A stretch of DNA of 64,000 nucleotides, taken from Megalonaias nervosa (Eukaryota > Mollusca > Bivalvia > Unionida > Unionidae). Positions 1 to 25,250 of this stretch are shown piece after piece; the stretch's first letter is position 1, and every line of letters begins with the position of its first letter. The DNA is taken from contig JAECUM010009792.1 in NCBI GenBank assembly GCA_016617855.1, forward strand, positions 20,019 through 84,018, read 5' to 3'. The notes beneath the pieces were generated by a model. That model was not told the DNA's origin, searched no databases, and was given only the letters and a program-made list of their open reading frames with translations. The translations under genes and the position numbers were made by a program.

Positions 1-11168
<11,168 letters not shown>

Positions 11169-11670
11169 GAAAGCGTTTAGTTTAATTACTTTCTATGTGG
11201 AGAGAGAGAGAGAGTGAGAGCGAGCGAGAAATCTTACTCATTAAGCGAATTCATTATTCCAAGCCTAATATATTTTTTGTACACATTCATTTGTTACAGT
11301 ATTACAAGACATCTTGTCATACATAATTCATCAGTACAGTGTGAAAGTTCAGCTTGTATTTATGAAAGTAAAGTGTTAAACAGTTTGCTTTATTCAAATC
11401 AGATTTAATTGGCAGTGTGTAGTTTTAAGAAAATATAAGCATTGGTTGGTTTTTATCTTAAACATGTCAAATAATCTTGCTAAATTTGCAATAGTCGGCA
11501 CACCTTGGGGCATATATGACAAAATAAGTGCTTACTAGAGATGGTAGTGTCATCTTCCTATACATTTTGCCTCGCCTTTCTGGATCCATTGAAGAAATAT
11601 AAAGGAGATAATGAACATGATATAGCTGCTGTGGTACAAGCTCCGTGTTGAAACTTTTGTACAGCCCAGC
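11169..11670 (+). other. DYRK 3' untranslated region or flank
   Basis: Non-coding sequence after the stop, starting with a short GA-rich run. The first AATAAA downstream of the stop that I found is at 13649-13654, beyond a large satellite array, so the true cleavage site is unknown. Confidence 0.5.
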
Positions 11671-12399
11671 ATTAGAGATCAAATATAGAGATTACTATTG
11701 TTAACAAAGATGATAAATAAGTGTTAAGGGTCAAATATAGAGATTTCTGTAGTTAACAAAGATGATAAATAAGTGTAAAGGATCAAATATAGAGAGTTCT
11801 GTAGTTAACAAAGATGATAAATAAGTGTTAAGGGTCAAATATAGAGATTTCTGTAGTTAACAAAAATGATAAATAAGTGTAAAGGATCAAATATAGATAT
11901 TTCTCTAGTTAACAACGATGATAAATAAGTGTTAAGGGTCAAAGATGGAGATTTCTGTAGTTAACAAAGATGATAAATAAGTGTTAAGGGTCAAATATAG
12001 AGATTTCTGTAGTTAACAAAGATGATAAATAAGTGTAAAGGATCAAATATAGAGATTTCTATAGTTAACAAAGATGATAAATAAGTGTTAAGGGTCAAAT
12101 ATAGAGATTTCTGTAGTTAACAAAGATGATAAATAAGTGTTAAGGGTCAAATATAGAGATTTCTGTAGTTAACAAAGATGATAAATAAGTGTAAAGGATC
12201 AAATATAGAGATTTCTATAGTTAACAAAGATGATAAATAAGTGTTAAGGGTCAAATATAGAGATTTCTGTAGTTAACAAAGATGATAAATAAGTGTTAAG
12301 GGTCAAATATAGAGATTTCTATAGTTAACAAAGATGATAAATAAGTGTTATGGGTCAAATATAGAGATTTCTATAGTTAACAAAGATGATAAATAAGTG
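11671..12399. repeat. 52-bp minisatellite, 14 copies, with higher-order structure
   Basis: Fourteen very similar 52-bp units, each containing 'ttaacaaagatgataaataa'. Two unit types are distinguished by their first bases (ttaagggtc = A, taaaggatc = B). Their order shows a repeating A-B-A block in the middle of the array, as in satellites that expand several units at a time. Confidence 0.96.
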
Positions 12400-14125
12400 A
12401 AAGTCTTCTTTACATATTACCTAAACTCTTCTATAACCTTGCATTATGTTTTACTTCAAATTTGTTACATTAGTTAATCAGTTAAGCAACAGTTAGAACA
12501 AAACAGGAACTGCTTTCAGTTTTAAGTCCTGTCCCACTGAAAGGAGACTTCTCATTTCTCTCTCTCTCTCTCTCTCCCCTGATATCATCTTAAAGTCAAA
12601 ATGACACTGAAGTTTTTGCTAAAATCATTGTTTCAGTCCCTTTTGAAAACTTATGGATGCAGTATTTAAATAACTCAAATATTTTTTATTTAATATTTTT
12701 TCCTCTAGAATTTTTCATTAAAGAAAATTGTTGCTCAATTTTTGTTTTTTTTATCACAAGTTGTGACCACAAAATCTATTTTCACTTAAAATAATGACTC
12801 CATCAGTCACTTGTAATGACCATTACATTGCTGCACTTGTAAAATCCATTCCGTCAGTGTAGTTTTGATTCTGTATGAACAAGCTAAGTTTAGACAGTAT
12901 ATGGAACTCAGTTGTATTACATTTAAGAAAGAAAGAAAGCTAAATATCAGGATTTTTGAGATGAGATTGTTGCAGATGTACCAGTTAGAGACCAGGCTTG
13001 ATGATCAAAGCGGTTATCGTTCAATCCACACAGCATTGCAAATGATAACCACATCTGTAGTTCAGTGAATTTTCAGGTTAAAAGTAACCAATTTGTTTCA
13101 CAAACGGAGTATTTCAACACTGTTCATATTGACATAGAGCATAATACATTAAATACATGTTAAAACAGTGTGGTCTGTTCACATCAGATTTTTTATGCCA
13201 CCAGCACATGTGGAAGATTCAATTTGTTTATTAAGGTGTGATCAGCTTTCCTATTTAGTCATAATGTAGTTGTCCCACTTTGATTTCTTTGCAGTATCAA
13301 AACTGGACTCTTCCAGAACTTGGGACAAACATGGCGGATTACATGTACAGAGACCAATTTTTTTCAGCATGTATTGAATGAATAGTTTTCTTCTGTATGT
13401 CAGTATGAATTATATTTAAATCATTAATGCATGAATGAATTCAGTAATTTTAGCAACATTTTGAGATGCTGACATGAAAATTCAATGAGAAACAGACTTT
13501 GATATCATTTGCAATGCTGTGCTGAATGAACTAGAGACACACAATTGATCAATCTGGTACCTATTCAAAAGTCTGCTAATTACCATAGTTGGGGAAATAG
13601 TTTACCAGTGTAATTGCCTGACTTATTGGTCATTTTATAGATACTGGGAATAAAACAAATGAAGTTAAGTGTAGAATAATATACCAGTCAGTGTGTTAAC
13701 AATGATATAGCTGTGTGATGCTAGTAATTAATACAGATATCAGAAGCTGTTATTATTGGTTCAGATTTCCTTTAACCATAGAAAAAGTGAGTGAAAAACT
13801 AGTCAAATTTTGGAAATGGCATTCTCTGCAGTCAAATAGTATATATATTACCTCCCTTGCCCCTTGCACAAATGTTGAAAGTGTCTAATACTGCACATTA
13901 TTGGGGAGAGAGGAGAGGGATCCAATGGGGTAGAGGGTGGGGGACAATTTGAGCCCCAGATGATTATAACTGGTCTTAAATGATTGGCTAAAAATGGAGT
14001 AATTTTCTTCTTGAATATTTTGTAAGCATCTTACTGAACAATTCATTTGAAGAAATAAATCTATTAGACAATTGAAAAAATATGTACAATTATTGAACAG
14101 TTGTATTTGTGTAAGTCCTGTTTTT
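12400..14125. other. no gene recognised
   Basis: AT-rich sequence with a short (TC)n run at about 12558-12577. Short open frames lack any family signature or splice context. Candidate poly(A) signals AATAAA lie at 13649 and 14054. Confidence 0.5.
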
Positions 14126-14255
14126 CAGACAGTTGAAAGTGCCAAATTGACAGTGCTGAATTGGCAGTGCCAAATTGACTGCTGTATTGATGGTGCCAAA
14201 TTGACAGTGCCGAATTGATGGTGCTGAATTAACAGTGCCGAATTGGCAGTGATTG
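14126..14255. repeat. short-unit tandem repeat (~14-16 bp)
   Basis: About eight degenerate copies of 'cagtgccaaattga'. Confidence 0.85.
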
Positions 14256-15224
14256 ACTTAGAGCATATCAATGTCATCACAGCAGAAATGTCAACAATAG
14301 ATGTCGGGCATGGCGTGAAGTTGGCAAATGCAGCACGAGTCCAAATCATATTTTTTCAGCATTTGTTAACTTTATTGTCTATAGGAAATGAGTACATGGC
14401 TTTTCATAAGGATGTTTGCTAAAGTTGGTTTCTAGGTATTGCTGTGCATTGTGTACTTTTGGTACATCTCTCTGGCAATACATTTTGGAGAATGCTCAGT
14501 TGCCATTATACATGCTATCAGTATTCAATACAGCTACATGAATTTCCACAAATGTCAAAGACATCAAATTACCTTTAAATCAAAACATGTATTTTTATGT
14601 TTTTATCAACAGCGTTTACCATTCAATGGGACACAGACTAACACAGAATAGAAAATGTTATCTGCTATGAACGAATTACAATTAATGTTTCCAGACCTTG
14701 AACAAAGAAAGAACTAATGGTCTTCTTGATAAACAGGTGTCTCTATAACACAGGTTCATCTCACTAAGATGTATTTTAAAACCCCAGAAGTAACTTAAAC
14801 AACATAAGGCACTTTTAATTAATCAGATTCTCAGTATGTACAAGTGAATTTATTTTTAACAGCTGACTTGTTTGTGCATGAAAGAAGAATATCAAATATC
14901 ATTTTTACTTTTATTAAGTTAGTATTTTCCCTTTTTAAACAAGGAGGAATTTTTGACTCTTTTTTTATTGTCAGATAACAAAATAACTTCCATTTTCCAT
15001 TTAAAATATATTTTTAAAAACATGGATAACATTTATTAAAGGAGTAGATTGTTACTAGGATACTCACGGCAATGGAAGTTCTGGTTTAAAAGTAGAAAGA
15101 AGCCTCTCAGTGACCCTCTGTAACTTGGTTCTTCTATAGACTGGCTACATAGGTAGGTCAGAATACCAATAAAGTTTCTCCCTATTGACCACCTTATAAA
15201 ACACCCAAAATGTTTGGTCCCAAA

Positions 15225-15830
15225 AATTTCCAGTTTAGGAAAATCTGATCCCAACAGTAAGCAATTTAGGGAAGTTACCTTTTTTTACAGTATCCAGTTT
15301 ATGACAGTTTGGACACAACATTATCTGGTTTAAGAAAGATTTGTCCCATCAGTATCTAGTTTCGGGAAATTTGGTCCAATATATCCAATTTAGGGAAGTT
15401 TGATCCCAATCCAGTTTAGGAAATGTCAGTCCCACAAGTATCTGAATGAAGTAGATTGGTTCAAACAGTATCCAGTTAGGGAAGTTTGTATCCTGCTGAG
15501 TCCACTTTATGGCAGTTCAATTCCATCATTGATTCTAATCATTAATCCAGGATAGGGAAGTTTCATCCCAACAGTATCCAGTCAAGGGACTTTTGGTCCC
15601 AGCAGTATTCAGGTATGAAAATTTCTTTCCATCCTTGCTTAAGAAAGTTTAGTCCGAAAAGTAGCCACTTTACAAACTAAGGAAGTTTGGTCCCAAAAAT
15701 ATCCAGTATAAGGAAGTTTGGTCCCAAAAGTATCCGGTATAAGGAAGTTTGGTCCCAAAAGTATCCAGTATAAGAAAGTTTGGTCCCAAAAAGTATCCAG
15801 TATAAGGAAGTTTGGTCTCAACACTGCGTT
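15225..15830. repeat. degenerate minisatellite, ~31-33-bp unit, about 18 copies
   Basis: Copies of 'aaggaagtttggtcccaaaa' plus 'gtatccagt'. The right end (15690-15830) is more uniform than the left, so expansion was more recent there. Confidence 0.92.
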
Positions 15831-16354
15831 ATAAGTAAGCTTCAGTGTATAATTCTTCAAATAATGAGCACATTTGGGGTTTTATTTTCGCATTTGTTTC
15901 ATCATGTTTCACTTCTTTATTCTTGTTGCCTTTCTTAAACTCTCCTTTCCAGATCATAATTGTTTGGGGGGTTTTTTTGGACATTTTAACTTGAAATAAT
16001 ATGCCAAGGAAGATTTTCATCAGTTTAGTCTGCTGATTCTGTTGAGATTTTTTATTTTTTTATTTTGCCTTTTACTGCATGAGAGGTATTATTATTTAAC
16101 TGTTGGATACATGTTTTGTTGTTAAGAGAACCTTGTATTGCCTATTACTGTGTAGGAGATATTCTTTTTTTAAACTGTTGGATACCTCTTTTGTTGTTAA
16201 GAGAACCTTGAGACAAATTAGACTATAGTTGGTCCCGTTTCCAACAGGGTCTGATTTTATGACCATAAATGTGGAATCTTTCCAAGAAGTTTGTGTGCCC
16301 CACCTTATTAGTTGAGGGTGCAGTGTTAACCACGTCTTTCTGTCTCATTGATCA

Positions 16355-16475
16355 CATGTCACTGTGTCACTTATGTTGTGAATTTTATCTATTACATCAC
16401 ATCACCATATCACATATGTTGTGAAATTAATCTATCACATCATGTTACCATATGACATATATTGTGAATTTCATT
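16355..16475. repeat. ~58-bp degenerate triplication
   Basis: Three related blocks containing 'atcacatatgttgtgaa'. Confidence 0.7.
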
Positions 16476-17534
16476 TTTCACTTAAACCAAATTTGATGTG
16501 TTGATTTACAGCTTGCATTATTTTATGACAAAATTTAATGAGTTATGGACTTGAAACTTTACTCATATATTGCATCAAAGTGCCACATGCATCCATGTTT
16601 TTTCAGCACATTTCTAGTTCATGAATTGAGTTTAATTTGATTCATTAGTAAACAGAATTGATCTTTTCAAATTGAAATGAGTCAACATATAACAAAATTA
16701 AGCATCTTGGCTAACATTTTAATTTTGTAATTTGTTGTTTATGGCATGCATAGTTACCAGGTAAGTATTGTGTACTATGTATGTTTCTGATTACAAGATT
16801 TGTTTGGCACACGGAAAGTTCATTCTTGATGAGTACATGAGTTAACAAGGTAGATCTTGCAGAAAGTTCATTCTAGTATTTACTGTTTAGTAAATATCGA
16901 ACATCTTGCAGAAAGTTAATTCTCAATAACTACACTAGTTGATAAAGTACATCCTACAAATAACAACACCGCATTGCTTCCTGTTGTAACATTACAGATC
17001 AAAGTTTCAGTCAGTTTAAAATGTACTGTATTAAATTTGGTGTTGGATATAGAACATAACTATTCTAGTGATAATCACTAAAAGTTAAAGAAATTGAGTT
17101 CCTAGTTTTTCTTTTTTGTCTTGACAGAATTAATATGTTTCAGGTCCAGTTGTATTCATCTCATGTCATTTTAAAATATTGAATGGTTCCTCTCTTATAA
17201 GATTCCAGTATACGATAGCATCTCAACATCTGTGACTGGATGTTATTTGTCAGGCTTCTTGTAAGGATTTTGACTTGAGTTTGGTTTTGATTGTTTGTTC
17301 CATTTCGTCGTTGGCTATAGGCCAAGGTCTGCCATTGTATAATCAGATTAGGAACTACACTGTAATGTTCTATAATGTTTTTCTACATAGGATTTTAAAA
17401 AACAAACACACAATGGTAATTATTAAAGTGCCTTAATTATTATTTAAGAACAGCACAGACCTAGTTCTACACTGGTTTTAATTAGGTGTATCATACATGG
17501 GTTCTTTTTTTTATGGTGCAGAAACATTTTAAGT

Positions 17535-17665
17535 TTATATCGATTAAATGAAAGGTCCTTGCATGAGGACACACCATGGTAGCCTACTGAGGGTGGTAAC
17601 ATGGTGAGAATCAAGTCTACACCCTTTTAGTCACAACTCCAACACCCTAACCACAAGCCATTGTT
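17535..17665 (-). mobile_element. tRNA-derived SINE fragment
   Basis: Read on the minus strand, the sequence from 17665 downward follows a tRNA: 'tggcttgtggttagggtg' fits an A box region and 'gacttgattctcacc' a B box region, followed by a 'cctcatgcaaggacctt' stretch typical of the SINE body. It is diverged from functional tRNAs and has no CCA or intact cloverleaf. Confidence 0.6.
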
Positions 17666-17965
17666 TTTCTTTGTTACACACTGGTGCTTAAAATTTCATT
17701 GTAAAGTGTAGTCATTTATATTTGGTGCTACAGTAGAAGCATGTACTTCAGAGTTTGCCAAATTGAAACTACTAGAGATATATCGCCATTGGCAAAAGAA
17801 AAATAGAGCATTATTTTTATATTTTTTGTTTTTACATTGTAGTGTTAAATAGAATTGCTAAGTTTTCTGATCTGATGTTATTCTTTTCAGGTGATTGAAA
17901 TATATAGAGTGGTCCCCAATCTTATAAGGCCACCCCTTCAACAATAAAAAATATTATTATAAAAG

Positions 17966-18380
17966 GTGCATGATGTTTTGGCCTTTCAACAGTGAGGACC
18001 CATCAAGGTGCATGATGTCATGGCCTTTCAACTGTGGACCCATCGAGGTGCATGATGTCATGGCCTTTCAACTGTGGGGACCCATAGAGGTACATGATAT
18101 CATGTCCTTTCAACAGTGGTTACCCATTGAGGTGCATGATGTTGTGGCCTTTCCACTGGGGACCCATAGAGGTGCATGATATCATGGCCTTTCAACAGTG
18201 GGGACCCATAGAGGTGCATGATGCCATGGCCTTTCAATAGTGGGGACCCATAGAGGTGCATGATGTCGTGACCTTTCAACTGTGGGGACCCATAGAGGTG
18301 CATGATGTCATGGCCTTTCAACTGTGGGGATCCATAGAGGTGCATGATGCCATGACCTTTCAACAGTGGGGACCCATAGT
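17966..18380. repeat. 42-bp minisatellite, about 10 copies
   Basis: The unit includes 'gaggtgcatgatgtcatgg' and 'gtggggacccata'. The 42-bp period is 14 codons, which again yields open frames on both strands that should not be taken as genes. Confidence 0.95.
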
Positions 18381-18500
18381 GGTTTATTGGTTAGCATGCT
18401 GGACTTATAACTGAAGGGTTCAGGCTCAAATTCCACCATCTCCATGAATCAGCTGGTGGGTTCCTGAGTAAGAGACTTGTTTCAGAACAAGATGACTTGC
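18376..18500 (+). mobile_element. tRNA-derived SINE-like sequence directly after the 42-bp array
   Basis: 'ggttagcatgctggacttat' resembles the A box and D-arm to anticodon region of a tRNA, followed by a damaged B box. A 'cctgagtaagagactt' stretch continues as in tRNA-SINE bodies. The right border is unclear. Confidence 0.5.
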
Positions 18501-18610
18501 ATAAGTCGATGTGCCATAAAACATGAAAACAAGCCACTGTATTTTATAGTATGACTTGTATAAGTTGATGTGCCTTAAAACATGAAAACATACCACTGTA
18601 TTTTATAGTA
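18493..18610. repeat. 59-bp tandem duplication
   Basis: Two adjacent copies (18493-18551 and 18552-18610) differing at about five positions. Confidence 0.93.
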
Positions 18611-20985
18611 TGATTTGGATGTGGGCATTAGCTGTTTTCTTAATGGGTATATAGACTATAATTATGGGATACTTTATAGTAAGTATGACTATTAGAGGAA
18701 AAACATACTCACTTTATTTACCAGTAGGATAAGCATTCTTTGAGACCTGATCACAACCCAACTTGCTGTGTTATTGGGGAGCAATAAAAACATACAGAAC
18801 CAGCTTTGATAAGTAAATAATAAATAATAATTAGATGTTAAAATTAAGTTTTTTTTAGGTACAGTATACCAATGTGTTACTATATTCTTGCTATAATGAC
18901 CATTCTAAGTACAACATACCATATATACTAACTTAAAGGTTCAGCTGCAAACAACATTGACCCAGAATTGCCATCACATAATACACAGGTAGATCAGACT
19001 TCATGTTGTTTGTTGTACTGATTACTCTATACAAACTGTATAGAACCAGATCTGCCAGTACCTTATGCAATGGCAGATCTAGGTCTGAGTTCTTCAATGA
19101 GTATATATGTTAATGCCTGCAAGACAGAAAATAGACAATGGATTTAACTACACCATCTTGGTTGAATGCAGTGTTTGCATTTGTCACTTAAATTTCATTG
19201 ACCTAAGTTTATGTCATATTTACTCTGGAAATTCATTCATCCACATCGAGAAAGAAATGCAACTGTATCATGTAGCTCTTCAGATACTATGGTTCCATTT
19301 GTTTTCTTCAACAGCATGAAAGCAGTAATAAATAAAATAAATTGTTTTCATTGGCAACGAACAAAACATGTCTAAGTTTGGTCCTAGTTACCAAGGTATC
19401 ATCTTTCACAATGGTCTTTTGTACAGTTCCATATAAAAATTACATGGTTTATGTACAGAGATGAGAAGAAATGTATACGATTCTATTCTTTATTCACTAG
19501 CTAAAAGTGTAGTGAATTTTATATATGTTTTCAAATTGATGCATTTAAGATAATCAAAATTTATGATAGCTTATTTATTTTTTTCAATTGTTTAGATGTT
19601 ACTGATATTGCATTTATTTTTGTAAATAATGTTCATTATCATTATTAAAATTATTTAAATTTGCTGCCAGTGTACATAATGTACAAAATCTGTATTGTCT
19701 GACCATGTTTATTATTTGTGCAATTTCTAAGAGTTCCGTCCAAGTATATAAAAAGTTTTGCACGTTGTAATGCATAATTTATTAATGTATGAAAAAATGT
19801 CTACAGTATTACAGTTTTGTATTTCTTTCTGTGAATAAATACAAAAATATATTGTAAGCATCACATTGAAAATATATTTTATAGTTACTCAGTATAAACA
19901 GAACATTAAATGTGTAATGATTTATTCATTAAATTAAACAAATCATTAACTTAGAAAATTTTGAAAAAGTTCAAATTCTAGATTAGGAGCTACGTGATAT
20001 TTTATCCCTGCTTAAACATTTTTATGTACATGGAAATATAATTTAATCCCAAATATGATATTTGGCAACTTTACAGTAATTTTGTGCTATTATTATTTCA
20101 TATCTGATCTTTTTTTGAATTTGTTCTTCTGTGTAAGAATTATGTCCAAAGAATTACTTTTATTTTTTAGGGAGAAGATTAGCTGAATACACTGTGTCTG
20201 TAATATCTGTACACTTTATATTACTTACAACAGCATGTGTATGAATAATTTTACATTAAATAATAAAAATATCAGCTGACTCTTAAGTAGGATATATTTG
20301 CAAAATCTAAGTAATAATAGAAAAACAATGCCAAAAAATAAAAGAAAAATGGTGAACATTTTTACAGATTGATGATGTTTGAAAATTTAAATCATGTCAG
20401 TAATGACAGAAAAAAGAAGACCATTACTTTCCAATTTCTTGCATTTTGTATACTGTGCTATTGAATACATTGCTTTCAATAATTAAATTAAAGTATACAT
20501 TTTGTGTATTTTTATTCGTACTAATTTTTTTATTTGTACTAATTTTTGCTAATATCAAATGTTTGTGGAATATTATTTCTGTGTGATAATCTTTTTTTAT
20601 TCTTTATTACATGTTATGATTGTCAGTATTAAGAAGAATGACTGCCAAATGTGAAGAAACAATAAAATTATGAATACATTTTCTTTATTATTGAATTAAA
20701 TATTTCAAGATGTTAAATTTAGAATAAACATAGATACAACAATTCCAATAATAATTCCAAAACTTAAAACATATAAAATGCTTGACACGTTCATGTTTCC
20801 ATGGATACATGTAAAGAACCTTAAATTGCAAAGTTTTACTTTTGCATTAAAGGATTTGATTTTAATATCCATATGTTGATATTTACTTTGACATGGACAC
20901 CTGAGACCCAAATAATACTGAATTTGAATTTTATGTCCTAAATGTGATACTGTGATTTAACCTCCCATGCCCCCCACATCCATAC
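18611..20985. other. AT-rich flank, no gene recognised
   Basis: Very AT-rich with many AATAAA-like hexamers (for example near 19325-19345, 19834 and 20660). No coding family or RNA gene was recognised. It could include the distal 3' UTR of the upstream kinase gene, but nothing in the sequence proves it. Confidence 0.4.
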
Positions 20986-20989
20986 AATT

Positions 20990-21780
20990 TGTATATACAT
21001 GGATGGTCCTGGGGTGGGCCAGTGTCAGTTTGTGTACACACAAATAATCCTGGGCTGAGCCAGTGTCAGTTTCTATGCACACAGTCCTGGGGTGGGGCAG
21101 TGTCAATATACACACAGATAGTCCTGGAATGGGCTGGTGTCAGTATACACACAGACAGTCCTGGGATGGGCTGGTGTCAGTATACACACAGACAGTCCTG
21201 GGATGGGCTGGTGTCAGTATGTACACAGATAGTCCTGGGATGGACTGGTGTCAGTATACACACAGATAATGCTGGGATGGGCCAGTGTCAATTACTATAC
21301 ACACAGATAGTCCTGGGATGGGCTGGTTTCAATTACTATACACACAGATATTCCTGGGATGGGCTGGTTTCAATTACTATACACACAGATAGTCCTGGGA
21401 TGGGCTGGTTTCAATTACTATACACACAGATATTCCTGGGCTGGACCGGAATCAGATAGTATACACACAGATAATCCTGGGATGGGCCGGTGTCAATTAC
21501 TGTACACACAGATAGTCCTGGGATGGGCCAGTGTCAATTACTATACACACAGGTAGTCCTGGGCTAGGCCAGTGTCAGTTACTATACACACAGGTAGTCC
21601 TGGGATGGGCCGGTGTCAATTACTGTACACACAGATAGTCCTGGGATGGGCCAGTGTCAATTACTATACACACAGGTAGTCCTGGGCTAGGCCAGTGTCA
21701 GTTACTATACACACAGGTAGTCCTGGGCTGGGCCGGTATCAATTACTATACATGCAGATAGTCCTGAGCTGGGCTGTTCT
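20990..21780. repeat. minisatellite, 37-41-bp unit, about 20 copies
   Basis: The unit carries 'cacacagatagtcctggga' and 'tgggctggtgtcaa'. Two length classes occur: about 37 bp in the left part and about 41 bp (with an added 'ttacta') in the right part. A 156-codon open frame across it is a repeat artefact. Confidence 0.95.
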
Positions 21781-22000
21781 CAGTTAGGAAGAAAATTATT
21801 ACAGAGACAATTAAACTTCATTCATTTTTTACTGGGCACCTATATAACAATTTAATTTTGATCAGTTGAATTATAGCATTTGTTTTGCTTTGAGAGCAAC
21901 ATTAAGAGATACATGGCGCATTAAGTTTTGAAATTATCCATTATTTTTCTTAATTTTATAGTGCTTTATACACTGTATAGGAAAAAAAAAATTGTGACAT

Positions 22001-22742
22001 TGGACCAACACAAAATCGCCTCTGGTTTCCTGAGTTTGTGAGATCCACTGTATACATCACAAAATCCCCACTGGCTTACTTTGTGTGTGAGGTCCACTGT
22101 GTACATCACAAAATCCCCACTGGCTTAATTAGTGTGTGAGATCCACTGTGTACATCACAAAATCCCCACTGGCTTATTTAGTGTGTGAGATCCACTGTAT
22201 ACATCACAAAATCCCCACTGGCTTAATTAGTGTGTGAGATCCACTGTGTACATCACAAAATCCCCACTGGCTTAATTAGTGTGTGAGATCCACTGTGTAC
22301 ATCACAAAATCCCCACTGGCTTATTTAGTGTGTGAGATCCACTGTGTACATCACAAAATCCCCACTGGCTTATTTAGTGTGTGAGGTCCACTGTATACAT
22401 CACAAAATCCCCACTGGCTTATTTAGTGTGTGAGATCCACTGTATACATCACAAAATCCCCACTGGCTTATTTAGTGTGTGAGATCCACTGTATACATCA
22501 CAAAATCCCCACTGGCTTAATTAGTGTGTGAGATCCACTGTATACATCACAAAATCCCCACTGGCTTATTTAGTGTGTGAGATCCACTGTGTACATCACA
22601 AAATCCCCACTGGCTTAATTAGTGTGTGAGATTTACTGTATACATCACAAAATCCCCACTGGCTTATTTAGTGTGTGAGATCCACTGTGTACATCACAAA
22701 ATCCCCACTGGCTTAATTAGTGTGTGAGATCCACTGTATACA
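22001..22742. repeat. 49-bp minisatellite, ~15 highly uniform copies
   Basis: The unit contains 'atcacaaaatccccactgg' and 'agtgtgtgagatccactgt'. Variation is almost confined to two sites (aatt/attt and gtgtac/gtatac). The uniformity points to recent expansion or homogenisation. Confidence 0.97.
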
Positions 22743-24955
22743 TTCTTGAGAATCTGCATTTAAAGTTATAGTGATACAGTGCCAACCTCACCCTCTTCTT
22801 AGACCATTCCTTCTGCATTGAAAAGGAAGAATTTTAAAATGAAATAGACCCATATGGCTTGAAAAATGCTGAAAATATTACTCCAATAAATCCATCTTGT
22901 TTAGTTATTAAATAGGTTATATGCAGAACTTATCATATTATACGTGAATCAACAATATATGGGGAGAGGCTTAAATACTATACATGGCAGTATATTTTTG
23001 TGATTTTTTTGCTGATGTGTTTTAGAGCTATTTGTATAACACTTAATTGCCTTCATTGTAGTCACTTATCTCCTGGTTAAAGCCAGTCCATATCATCATT
23101 GCCTTTATGTCTGTCATTTTGCCAGTAATTGGAAGTGAAAATTTGTCTCTGTCAATATTGAGAGTATAGTTGATATTTGCATTAAACCTGTACTCCATCT
23201 GAATTATCATAATGACATTTACAAAGTATTTGATGCATACCAAACTTTGCAAAGAATTTTCATAATAATCAAGATGAGATCTGTGTACATGCCTTCCACA
23301 TTTTAGCAGATCCTGAAAATTCACGACCCGCTTACTTATAATGCCGAGTTAGGTGTTGATTCTTTTTTGTTTTTAAAGGAATGTCAAACAGATCGACTCC
23401 AACTTGCTTAGCATTAGAAAAGGGTGTTCAAAATCAAACCTCAGTATTTTACTCATTTCATTGGTTAAAATCATGGTTGATAAACATTAATTTAGAATGA
23501 ATATGATGAAATTGGCAAATTTTAGTAAGAAATCATGTTTTATCAGACTGTCATTAAAACTATTTTCATGTCTATCAGTGAAAATGCCTACTGTTGGTAA
23601 CATTAACAATTAAAGAAGTCTAGTAAAGTGATATTTGTGTTATTTTTATTTTCTAATTTGGTTTCAGTGTAATCATTATAAACATCACATAGCTTCATCT
23701 ATTCAAAATGTGAAAATAGTCAGCCAACAGTCTGCTTCAATGGGTACCTGAACAGGTGCCATCTGAGTCACATCTGTTTAAAATTTTATGACCATTTCAC
23801 GTAATAACATAACATAATTAAGATATTGATTTCCTTTGATATGTGTGGGAGGTACATGCACTGCAGCAATATATGCAGGATCAGCCTCATTGCTTGCTAA
23901 AATCACATGACATCTATTAATTTACTTGTCTTATCTGTAAGTACCTGTTCAAAAAATGCAGTATACAATCAGATTATATATGAAATATCTGGACTACTAG
24001 TTAGATTGTTAATCTGAACCACTTTTCATGAAACAACACCAACAAAAAATACTTACATTACAACTGCATAAACAGCCCATATTCCTGTACCCTACACTAC
24101 TTGACCAATTCCTCAAGTACTCGGTAGAAACAAAAACACCACCATATTCCTAAACCTAACAACTGGTCCACTTTCTTTAGATATAGATTTTCAGCGATGT
24201 TCACAACCTCTCCATCAATACCTTACTACTGAAACAAATGCTAATACTGTAAAAGGAGTTGATAGAGTGCTATAATTGTTGCTTGTCAGAATCAGAGGTC
24301 GCAATGGAACAGAGGAATGCTGTACACCAATGATGCAGAGACTGGTCATTTAGGAAGGCATTCATGTGGAGATCAAAATTTTATGTTTACATCATTGCAA
24401 AGCTTATTGATTTACCTGTACGTGCCTTTAGTGGGACCATTCAGTATGTATATAGATACACACAGAGAATTTGAAAAACAGTAAAATGAAGGATACATTC
24501 AAATAGGAGAAATGGTAGCAAAAAAAATAGGGAAATTCATTGCGCGCTTTTGTAAATGAACCAAAACAATCAAGTGAGCCATGTACTGAGATTAAATGTG
24601 TTTAAGAAAATTGCTGATTAATTAAATTGACTGCACCATAACTAATTACCTTTGCTGAATATGCCTCTGTGTTGCTCTATGTACATGATGTTGTGTCAAT
24701 AAGGCTGGTCTCTTTGGGACTATCATGTTGCCTCTCTGCAGCATGGCTTGCACATGAGCATTGGGTTACCCAGTGATATTTGTGTGCAAGGGCATTGCCT
24801 AGCAGAAAATCAATACTTGGCTGATGGTAGGAATTATATACATGACAGTAGTTTCTGTTCCTGAATGTACAAATGATGTATATTCTGGGTAAAGCACTCT
24901 GTCAGTGATGAGAAATTTTAATACACAGCACTAATTTATGCTGAAACACACACTA
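22743..24955. other. no gene recognised
   Basis: AT-rich sequence with no supported coding or RNA feature. A minus-strand open frame at 23043-23324 has no recognised family. Confidence 0.45.
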
Positions 24956-24959
24956 ACAG

Positions 24960-25250
24960 AGATGCAACATTGAAATGGAGCACTGTATTATACTGAAACA
25001 AACAGGCAGACAGACAAAACATTGGTAGATAAGAAATTCCAATACAACACTGTCCAATACTAAAAGAGGTGGACAGACAAAATATTTGTAGACAAGAAAT
25101 TCAAATACAATACTGTTTTATACTAAAAGAGGTGGACAGACAAAACATGGGTAGCAAGAAATTCAAAATAATATGGCTTGATACTAAAATATGGGGACAG
25201 ACAAAACATTGATAGACAAGAAATTCAAATACAAATACTGTTGAATACTA
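24960..25250. repeat. degenerate ~62-bp tandem repeat, about 4 copies
   Basis: The repeated core is 'gacagacaaaacattggtag' followed by an 'aagaaattcaaatacaa' block. Confidence 0.85.

Noticed and set aside
17970..18363. Repetitive open frames on both strands
   Set aside because: Product of the 42-bp tandem repeat, not a gene.
20989..21459. 156-codon + strand frame with Trp/Gly-rich repeats
   Set aside because: It lies wholly within the 37-41 bp minisatellite. The period is not constant in codons and the peptide changes register.
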